Shown in pieces: positions 40,544-46,161 of a stretch of 46,161 bases of DNA. Each line of letters begins with the position of its first letter. Position 1 is the first letter of the stretch. The stretch spans positions 1-46,161 of the forward strand of contig CAKUAR010000017.1 in assembly GCA_934636465.1 (NCBI GenBank), given 5' to 3'. Made by a program: the position numbers and the translations under genes. Origin of the DNA: an uncultured Muribaculaceae bacterium (GTDB lineage: Bacteria; Bacteroidota; Bacteroidia; Bacteroidales; Muribaculaceae). A model generated the notes under the pieces. That model made no database searches and was not told the origin of the DNA. It saw only the letters and a list, made by a program, of their open reading frames with translations.

Positions 40544-40610
40544 ATCTTAACTTTTTATTTGTGATGATGAATAGTTTATTGTTTTGCTAATTAGTGTGAG
40601 TTGCTCACTA

Positions 40611-40618
40611 CAAAAATA
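40611..40618 (-). promoter_or_regulatory. -7 promoter box of the alpha-2-macroglobulin-like gene
   Basis: On the minus strand TATTTTTG matches TAnnTTTG, 67 nt before the ATG. A short inverted repeat GTGAG-TTG-CTCAC (40596-40608) covers the expected transcription start. Confidence 0.5.
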
Positions 40619-40854
40619 AAACGCTTAAATGGATAATGCTTGCTTATGAGCGTGTGAAAAAATGTTAATCACTTGGAGGGAAAACAACAAATGCCAACAA
40701 AATAATGCTTGCTGGCCGGTGGGGTGGAAATAAAAACTTGATTTTGCTGCTGCAGTATTGAGTTTTTGGGTGTGGAAATGTGGAGTGGAGAAAGCTTTGC
40801 GTGGAGTGAGTGGGTGCGCGCCAGTGGGTGTTGTGGCTCCCTCTGGCGTGACAA
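40619..40854. other. Intergenic stretch without recognised gene
   Basis: Between the promoter of the macroglobulin gene and the stop of the Spy-like gene. A weak hairpin (CGCCAG/CTGGCG, about 40823-40853) may terminate the Spy-like transcript, but it lacks a T-run. The remaining frames show no family resemblance. Confidence 0.5.
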
Positions 40855-41313
40855 TTACTGCGCTTTCTTCTTGCTGCGCGTCAGCATGCTTTTAGTGAAC
40901 TGGTTTTCGGCTCGCTTGAGCAGGAATAGCTGCTTTTGCGACAGAATTTTAGCAAACTTGTCGTAGTATTTTGCTTCGATTTCGCCTTCGCGCACCTTGG
41001 CTTGAGAAAGGGCTTCGGCAGCTTGGCGATATTCAGAGTCCGACGGATTTTTCTTGGCCGAAACTTGGTTTTCGAGCTTGCGTGCCTCGGCGTTGGTCTC
41101 ATAGATTTCTTTCTCCATGGCTTCGTAGAGCAGCATGAATTTGTCGCGTTGCGACGGTGTCATGCCAGTTTGCTCCACAATCATCTTGTGCTTGTAGTCG
41201 AGCATTTGTGTGGCCCACTGCGAGCGTTGTGCGCTTTTGCCAGCGGCGTAGGCTGGAGTGGCAAACATGAAAGTGGCGCTTATGGCCAATATTGCGAAAC
41301 ATGCGAATTTCAT
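40855..41313 (-). CDS. Periplasmic Spy/CpxP-like small helical protein
   Basis: The 152-residue protein has a signal peptide (FAILAISATFMFATPAYA) and an all-helical, strongly charged mature part. The segment MIVEQTGMTPSQRDKFMLLYEAM resembles the LTxxQ-containing helix of the Spy/CpxP group, followed by a long helix with KLENQVSAKK and RAENQFTKSML. It is the third gene on the same strand after an ECF sigma factor and a membrane protein, an arrangement seen in Bacteroidales where it is likely a target or modulator of the envelope response. Chaperone activity is inferred only. Confidence 0.65.
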   Translation of the reverse strand: MKFACFAILAISATFMFATPAYAAGKSAQRSQWATQMLDYKHKMIVEQTGMTPSQRDKFMLLYEAMEKEIYETNAEARKLENQVSAKKNPSDSEYRQAAEALSQAKVREGEIEAKYYDKFAKILSQKQLFLLKRAENQFTKSMLTRSKKKAQ

Positions 41314-41437
41314 AAGTCAGAATGATTTTTAATGTTAACTAAAAAGCCAACCGCAAGCCTCTTTTTCGTGGTAAGAGGACTGACGGGTGGCCGATTTCGT
41401 GAGTTAGGAACGATAGCCGCCGTTGCTGCAGGCAGAA

Positions 41438-41857
41438 TTAATTGCCAACCTCGCTGGGCTTGGCAGTGTCGGCCGAAGCCGTGTCGGCAAACACGCTGTC
41501 TTCATAGTTCATGATGTCGTAGTCGCTGACATCACCATTCATTATGAAGTCTTCAGCATTCTGCTCATCGCTTCGCAGACCCTCGGCAAGCTCGGTGGCT
41601 GTTTTTTGGTGATTGCTCACGCCGGAGAAGTCGTTGAAGATTTTCATCATGCACCAAATGCCGGCAAACATGGCAGCCATGTAGATGTAGGGACGGAAGC
41701 GCACCCATCTTGATGGCGTTTGCTCTGCTTCGGTGATTTTGATTTCAGGAAGCGAATCGGCTAAGTTCTTGTTGAAATCGGCGAAGAAGTTCTCGGGCAC
41801 CTTAAATCCCGGGTCCTTGCCAAAATTCTTCAATATGTTAGAATCGTCTTGTTTCAT
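41438..41857 (-). CDS. Single-pass membrane protein, probable anti-sigma factor
   Basis: This 139-residue protein has an N-terminal cytoplasmic part (NFGKDPGFKVPENFFADFN), one membrane segment (YIYMAAMFAGIWCMMKIF, about 72-89) and an acidic C-terminal tail (DFIMNGDVSDYDIMNYEDS). It starts 33 nt after the ECF sigma gene on the same strand. By position and topology it probably holds the sigma factor at the membrane, although no zinc-binding anti-sigma motif (H-x3-C-x2-C) is present, so the assignment is from context only. Confidence 0.6.
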   Translation of the reverse strand: MKQDDSNILKNFGKDPGFKVPENFFADFNKNLADSLPEIKITEAEQTPSRWVRFRPYIYMAAMFAGIWCMMKIFNDFSGVSNHQKTATELAEGLRSDEQNAEDFIMNGDVSDYDIMNYEDSVFADTASADTAKPSEVGN

Positions 41858-41890
41858 TACGCACTTTTGACTTGCAAAGATTAAAAAGGT

Positions 41891-42451
41891 TTAATCGTTG
41901 TTATCAAAAAAAGTCTCTAATTTTTTTACGGCATGGTGATAGGAGGCTTTTAGAGCACCGACCGAGGTGCCGAGAATTTCGCTCATGTCTTCATATTTCA
42001 TCTCGTCGTAGTAGTGCATGTTGAACACAATGCGTTGCTTTTCAGGCAGTGTGGCTATGGCTTTTTGCAGCTTGATTTGTGCCGCGTCGCCGTCGAACCA
42101 CTCGTCTGACTCAAGAGAGTTGACCAAAAAAGAATCGTCCTCGTCGAGTGAAATATTATTTTGAACTTTCTTTTTGTTGATGAAAGTGATGCTCTCGTTG
42201 ATGGCAATCTTGTATAGCCATGTGGAGAGCTTGGCATCTCCGCGGAAGTTGTCGATGTTGGTCCACGCCTTGATGAATGTGTTCTGCAACACGTCGTTGG
42301 CATCGTCGTGGTCGATGACGATGCGTCGGATTTGCCAGTACAGCAGCTGTGAGTAGTGCTCTATGACTTTGGAGAACGCTGCCCGGCAGGTGTTCTGGTT
42401 GCCCAGTTGCTTGATTACAGAAGTTTCGTCGTAGGTGTATTTTGATGCCAT
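41891..42451 (-). CDS. ECF-type RNA polymerase sigma factor
   Basis: The 186-residue protein contains region 2 (about 25-90: HYSQLLYWQIRRIVIDHDDANDVLQNTFIKAWTNIDNFRG, with the DAxDVxQ-type core-binding motif) and region 4 (about 130-182: LPEKQRIVFNMHYYDEMKYEDMSEILGTSVGALKASYHHAVKKL, a helix-turn-helix). There is no region 3 or 1.1, as expected for the extracytoplasmic-function group. It heads an operon with a membrane protein and a Spy-like protein, suggesting an envelope stress circuit. A box TATCTTTA (42470-42477) lies 19 nt before the start. Confidence 0.93.
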   Translation of the reverse strand: MASKYTYDETSVIKQLGNQNTCRAAFSKVIEHYSQLLYWQIRRIVIDHDDANDVLQNTFIKAWTNIDNFRGDAKLSTWLYKIAINESITFINKKKVQNNISLDEDDSFLVNSLESDEWFDGDAAQIKLQKAIATLPEKQRIVFNMHYYDEMKYEDMSEILGTSVGALKASYHHAVKKLETFFDNND

Positions 42452-42469
42452 TTGTCAGAAAATATCATG

Positions 42470-42477
42470 TAAAGATA
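42470..42477 (-). promoter_or_regulatory. Candidate -7 box of the ECF sigma operon
   Basis: On the minus strand TATCTTTA is one base from TAnnTTTG. An autoregulated ECF promoter would have a different consensus, so this is tentative. Confidence 0.35.
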
Positions 42478-42618
42478 GGTCAATAATTTGAAATGCCGAA
42501 ATGTTGCCGAAAAACAGAACAGTTTTTGGGCGTTTTTTAATCAGTTTTGATTTGCCAATGGCGAAACTGGTGGCACGAAGCATGGTGTGGATATGCGCGC
42601 AGAAACAAAAATGGAAAT

Positions 42619-42649
42619 GGCTTTGTCCTCAACTTGTGGGGGCAAAGCC
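42619..42649 (-). terminator. Terminator of the TonB receptor-lipoprotein operon
   Basis: GGCTTTGTCC (42619-42628) and GGGCAAAGCC (42640-42649) pair over 10 positions with one wobble near the loop. On the minus strand a T-rich tract (ATTTCCATTTTTGTTT) follows. Confidence 0.7.
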
Positions 42650-42689
42650 GTTTCGCTGTCAGTATAGTGTGTTGGTCTTTAAGACGCAA

Positions 42690-43526
42690 TCACTTCATTA
42701 GGCATGAACCTGTGGTGGTGACGGTGTAGCCGTTTGTTACATAGGTGGCCATGATGGTTCCGCCAGCCAGATTGAGGTTGGCCTCAATGCTTGTGAGCGG
42801 AAAATTCTTGATTATGCCGGCATCGCCAGTGTTGGTGGGCGCAAGGTTGGCACCTGTGATTTTGTAGCCTGTGGCGGTGGCTTCAACTTTCAGGTTCTCG
42901 TATTCGAGTTTTGAAATCAGAGCCATCGACTTGCTGAAACGCACGTCGTAGATGCCAAGTTTTGCAGTCAGGGTCTTGTGGTCGATGGCAAACTCATAGG
43001 CTGCATTGTCGATGTTAAACGACACTCCGCTTGCGTCGGTGGCGTTGGTTGAAGTGTTTTGATAGTAGAGCGATGACAGTGTGGCATTGACCGTGGTCTG
43101 ACCGTTGATGGTGTAGGTAACGGAGATTATTCTGTTGTTGTAGTCAATCACACCTGACAAGTTAGTGACCACTCCGCTCAGGTTGCCTGCTGATGGAATT
43201 GCCCTGTCGATTGAGAATGTGTAGTAGTCGCGAGTGGCATTGTGCGTGGCAGGAATGTTGCTTATGGTGAACTCGTAGAGTGGTCCGTCGTTGGAGAGCC
43301 GCACCACGCCCGACAAGTCAACATAGTTGTCGGTGCGGTTGAGCTTAAGCGTGTAGCTTGACTTGAACGGCTCGGCTAATTGCCCGTTGGTCACCACATG
43401 GTTGAGCATGGCGACATTGATGTTGAGTGTTCTGCTGTCTTTTTTGTTGTCGTCTTTGCTGCATGAGCACACGCCCATAAGCAAAGCGGCAACCAAAGCT
43501 GACATTAAAAAAAGTTTCTTTGTCAT
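42690..43526 (-). CDS. Surface-type lipoprotein with two similar domains, second of pair
   Basis: The 278-residue protein carries a lipoprotein signal (ALVAALLMGVCSC) and the sequence after the lipidated Cys, SKDDN, resembles the Bacteroidetes lipoprotein export signal that sends proteins to the cell surface. The mature part splits into two beta-rich halves (about 32-150 and 160-278) with the shared pattern 'short strand, L/F-S/D.., T-I-..I-P, ..Y-x-F/I..., ..NLSGVIDYNNRIISVTYTI' against '..IEANLNLAGGTIMATYVTNG'. The upstream gene has the same plan. Together with the TonB receptor they form an operon, so a role in capturing the receptor's ligand is plausible. No named family is recognised. 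Confidence 0.68.
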   Translation of the reverse strand: MTKKLFLMSALVAALLMGVCSCSKDDNKKDSRTLNINVAMLNHVVTNGQLAEPFKSSYTLKLNRTDNYVDLSGVVRLSNDGPLYEFTISNIPATHNATRDYYTFSIDRAIPSAGNLSGVVTNLSGVIDYNNRIISVTYTINGQTTVNATLSSLYYQNTSTNATDASGVSFNIDNAAYEFAIDHKTLTAKLGIYDVRFSKSMALISKLEYENLKVEATATGYKITGANLAPTNTGDAGIIKNFPLTSIEANLNLAGGTIMATYVTNGYTVTTTGSCLMK

Positions 43527-43562
43527 AGTGTGAAAATGTTTGTTTGTGGAGAGTAAAAATGT

Positions 43563-44435
43563 TTATTTCTTCACCCTGAGTGTAGTCATGAGCTTGTTGA
43601 GGTCTTGCGACGACTTATAGTCAATGCCGAAGCAGTTGAATTCCACAGAGTAGGTGCCGTTCACGAGATCGAGCTCACCTTTGAAGTTGCTCACCTTGCG
43701 GCTTGTCATGGGAGTTGCGTTGCCCTGCGAGTCATAGGAGTCGGGGGTGATGCTGTCGGCTGTCAGCTTGAAGCCATTGGCTTGCGGAGTGACCTTTATG
43801 CCAGGAATTCCAATCTTGGTTTGTGTGGGCATCTTGTCGGCAAACTTCACGTTGTGCATGTAGAGGTTGGTCGTGATGCTGTCGGTCTTTGGTGTCTTGA
43901 GCTGGAACTCGCAGTAGGCTGTGGTGGCCGACGAGTAGTCGCAGGCGTTGTCGGGGAGAGCCGACAAAATCTTTTTGGTGGTGAGCACCACTTGATATGG
44001 GGCAGAGGCTGTGCGCACCTGGAAAGTGATGTGGGCGATGTTCTGGTTATCGTCGATGATGCCCTTCATGTTGATGATGGTGTAGCCGGAGATTGCTTTT
44101 CCGCTCTCGTCGGTGGGCGTGAGCTGGTTGGCGGTGAACTCCATCACGTTAGTGGCAGGATAGCTTGTGGTGATGCCTTTGAGATAGAATTTTGACTTTG
44201 GCATCTTGTCACTGAACGACATGTCCATGAGCACGTCCATCTGCTTTTGAACGTTGTCGATTGTAAAAGTGCATGTGCCCGACGATACCGAAGTGGGGCC
44301 GTCTGCTGTGTTGATGGGTGTGGAAAGCACGAGCAGCGCGCGAGTGCTGGTGGTGTTGCTTTTGATTTCGCTTTTAGTGCATGATGTTGCAAACAAGAGC
44401 GCAACAAGAGCAATAACTGAAAATAAATGCTTCAT
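43563..44435 (-). CDS. Lipoprotein with two similar domains, first of pair
   Basis: The 290-residue protein has a lipoprotein signal (SVIALVALLFATSC). Two homologous halves are visible: TCTFTIDNVQKQMDVLMDMSFSDKMP with ...YTIINMKGIIDDNQNIAHITFQV (about 53-140), and AYCEFQLKTP...LYMHNVKFADKMP with ...VSNFKGELDLVNGTYSVEFNCFG (about 170-270). Shared features include F(S/A)DKMP followed by a glycine-containing strand and a final turn between two beta strands. It follows the TonB receptor after 52 nt and precedes the related lipoprotein after 36 nt. Function unknown; ligand binding at the surface is inferred from the operon. Confidence 0.68.
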   Translation of the reverse strand: MKHLFSVIALVALLFATSCTKSEIKSNTTSTRALLVLSTPINTADGPTSVSSGTCTFTIDNVQKQMDVLMDMSFSDKMPKSKFYLKGITTSYPATNVMEFTANQLTPTDESGKAISGYTIINMKGIIDDNQNIAHITFQVRTASAPYQVVLTTKKILSALPDNACDYSSATTAYCEFQLKTPKTDSITTNLYMHNVKFADKMPTQTKIGIPGIKVTPQANGFKLTADSITPDSYDSQGNATPMTSRKVSNFKGELDLVNGTYSVEFNCFGIDYKSSQDLNKLMTTLRVKK

Positions 44436-44487
44436 AATTCTTTTATGTTATAATTTGTTATTCATTCTTTTGCTTTTTGCCGGGCAA

Positions 44488-46161
44488 TCATAGATTGACG
44501 CGCAGGGTGGTGCCAAACTCCCGGCGAAGTCCGCGCTGATAGAACTCATGGCCTATCGACACGAAATAGAACGTGCGAAACCTGGTGTCGGTGAGGTTGT
44601 GCCCCCAGAATTCGAGCGAATAGTTTTTGCCGTTGAGTGCCACGAGTGCGCCGAGCTGGGCATAAAACGGCTGCGATGCCGTGTTGGCTTCGTCCCAGTA
44701 GATTTTGCCTGCTCCGCGCACATCGGCTTTCAGCGTGACGTCGTGCAGCCAAGAGCTGCGGTTGCCGAGCGCAAACTTGTGCAGCCCCTCGGCATAGAGG
44801 GTGGAGGTGGGTGCGTAGGGCACGGTGTTGCCGGAAAAATCGGTCTGTCCGTTGTCGTAGCGCACAAACTTGGCATTGGTGTAGCCGTAGCTGAAGTTGA
44901 CGGCCGTGTTGGCCGTGAAGTCGATGGTGAAGGCGAACTCTGCACCCCAGTTGCGCGTTTTGCCGGCATTGGTCATCACACGCCCTGTGGTGGTGCCGTC
45001 GGGAAACACGGTGAGTTGCCTGTCGCGGCAATCCATAAAGAAAAACGACAGGTCGCTTTTCACACGGCTCTCCCAGCACTCAAAGTGGCCGCCCACCTCA
45101 TAGCTCCACGTTTTTTCGGGCTTGTAGCGCACAATGGAGTTGATGTCGTAGGCGGCACCTATGCCCATGTAGCCCATGAGACGCTGTTGCAGCACATCGC
45201 TGAACATCTGCGTGTTAAATCCGCCTGATTTGTAGCCTTTGACCACCGATGCATATATGCGCGATGGGTGAGGTGTGCTCAGATTATAAGTCAAGCTTAC
45301 TTTTGGCAAGACTTGGAAAAAATTGTCGTTCAATGTGTTGTGGTCGTCAATATCGATGTCGGTGTGGCGATATAGCGTGCCGCTTTGTCGCTCCCAAGTG
45401 CTATAGCCAGTGTGGGTGCTGCTGTGATATTTCAGCTTGGAGCATTCGTAGGCCAGGCGCAGGCCGGCTGTGGCCACAAAGCCGTGCCAAGTGTAGGACG
45501 ACTGATGATATGTCGCCAAACCATAGGTGGGGCTTGTGAAGTGGCTGCCGAGCAAAAATTTGCGGCTGTCCCAAGTGATGGGATAGTCGGGGTTGGCAGC
45601 ATTGCGGTGGCTCTCTATGAGTTCGCTTATGCCGGTGTCGAGAAAAGTGACAGGAGCGTCCATGGCATAATGCCTGAAAAAGGCGAATAAGCCGCCAAGC
45701 CAGTTGTAGGCGGAGCTGGTGGCACTGCGTGTCACCAAGTCTTGCGTGACGGCGTGCTCGCGCCGCTTCTGCGTGAGCGTGAAGTAGGGCTTGGGGGTGA
45801 AGTCCTGGTCGAGGGTCATATTGTCGTCGATATACTGGTAGCTTGTGATGCTTGACAGCGAAAAATTGCTGAAACGTTTTTTGAGAGTGAGCCCGTCGAG
45901 CACATTTTTGCGGCGGTAGAAACAGGTGTCGTTGTAGGCAATCTCGTGTGTGGCTGCCGACTCATAAGGGTAGCCGCCTTGCCTTGACATGCCTATCAGC
46001 AGGGTGTTGTGGAGCGTGAAATCGCTTGACGGGTGCCACTCAAATTTCAAGTGCCCCATGCCTTGACGTTCCCAGTCAATCTTTTTGCCGTTGTAGCTGT
46101 TGGTGAAGCCGCCTTGCGCTGTGGTGTAGTAGATGCCAGTTGCAATGGCGGCTTGTGGGCT
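44488..46161 (-). CDS. TonB-dependent outer membrane receptor, C-terminal part
   Basis: The frame runs off the right edge; 557 residues are visible, lacking signal peptide and plug. Reading from the edge, GIYYTTAQGGFTNSYNGKKIDW is a typical early barrel segment of iron-compound receptors, followed by many aromatic beta strands, YASVVKGYKSGGFN, YKPEKTWSYEVGGHFE and NWGAEFAFTIDFTANTAVNFSYGYTNAKF. The terminal strands NYSLEFWGHNLTDTRFRTFYF and a final REFGTTLRVNL with C-terminal hydrophobic strand are diagnostic. Resemblance to siderophore or cobalamin receptors suggests a small ligand, not a SusC-type glycan. Two lipoprotein genes follow in the same operon. Confidence 0.9.
   Translation of the reverse strand, partial: SPQAAIATGIYYTTAQGGFTNSYNGKKIDWERQGMGHLKFEWHPSSDFTLHNTLLIGMSRQGGYPYESAATHEIAYNDTCFYRRKNVLDGLTLKKRFSNFSLSSITSYQYIDDNMTLDQDFTPKPYFTLTQKRREHAVTQDLVTRSATSSAYNWLGGLFAFFRHYAMDAPVTFLDTGISELIESHRNAANPDYPITWDSRKFLLGSHFTSPTYGLATYHQSSYTWHGFVATAGLRLAYECSKLKYHSSTHTGYSTWERQSGTLYRHTDIDIDDHNTLNDNFFQVLPKVSLTYNLSTPHPSRIYASVVKGYKSGGFNTQMFSDVLQQRLMGYMGIGAAYDINSIVRYKPEKTWSYEVGGHFECWESRVKSDLSFFFMDCRDRQLTVFPDGTTTGRVMTNAGKTRNWGAEFAFTIDFTANTAVNFSYGYTNAKFVRYDNGQTDFSGNTVPYAPTSTLYAEGLHKFALGNRSSWLHDVTLKADVRGAGKIYWDEANTASQPFYAQLGALVALNGKNYSLEFWGHNLTDTRFRTFYFVSIGHEFYQRGLRREFGTTLRVNL

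Noticed and set aside
1..46161. CRISPR arrays, tRNA or rRNA genes
   Set aside because: No regularly spaced short repeats in three or more copies, no cloverleaf-like stretch with a GTTCGA-type arm, and no rRNA-like sequence was seen in the intergenic regions.

Overview
The window reads as a chromosomal segment of a gut Bacteroidales bacterium, probably near Muribaculaceae. The grounds are: promoters of the Bacteroidetes type (TTG, about 20 nt, TAnnTTTG), genes mostly without Shine-Dalgarno sites, a putative porin, a TonB receptor with surface lipoproteins, secreted glycoside hydrolases, an ECF sigma factor of the Bacteroides type, and divergent efp/rpmH. Most of the window has balanced to slightly GC-rich composition. 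Two blocks stand out as different: an AT-rich restriction-modification block (about 15.36-18.6 kb) and a kinase block (about 29.68-34.89 kb).

Layout. 0-1.6 kb: a TetR regulator followed by a TolC-type efflux gene that is cut off by the end of an insertion sequence at the window edge. 1.8-6.1 kb: a DUF2461 protein, alanine dehydrogenase, a putative porin, and a small single-membrane-segment protein with its own promoter and terminator. 6.2-15.2 kb: a secreted endonuclease I, a GT2 glycosyltransferase with RadC, DnaB helicase, a secreted GH3 enzyme with PA14 domain, elongation factor P, and ribosomal protein L34 (50 aa). 15.4-18.3 kb: a type II restriction-modification pair resembling BsoBI/AvaI, with two perfect palindromes upstream. 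18.6-25.7 kb: a carbohydrate region with a tandemly duplicated GH71/99-like enzyme (the second copy lacks an N-terminal module and the C-terminal tail) and a DUF5722-like glycosidase. 25.8-29.3 kb: gmd and fcl for GDP-L-fucose, and a membrane acyltransferase, suggesting fucosylated and acylated surface glycans.

29.4-35 kb: a small protein of unknown function, then the most unusual region: a CpXC zinc-finger protein, a large WG-repeat/cysteine-cluster protein, and a NERD-domain protein with two kinase domains. The kinase gene is truncated at its 3' end. At the other end of the block lies a 5'-truncated fragment of an ATP-binding, AlbA_2 (Schlafen)-type protein. Truncated genes at both edges and a shared GGAATT suggest that the block was inserted as a fragment, or that it is the remnant of a larger conflict or defence island.

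35-46 kb: a bacterial alpha-2-macroglobulin-like protein without a visible thioester, an ECF sigma factor with a membrane-anchored putative anti-sigma protein and a Spy-like periplasmic protein, then a TonB-dependent receptor (running off the right edge) followed by two lipoproteins that each contain two copies of the same type of domain.

All family assignments come from reading protein motifs by eye; no database search was run.
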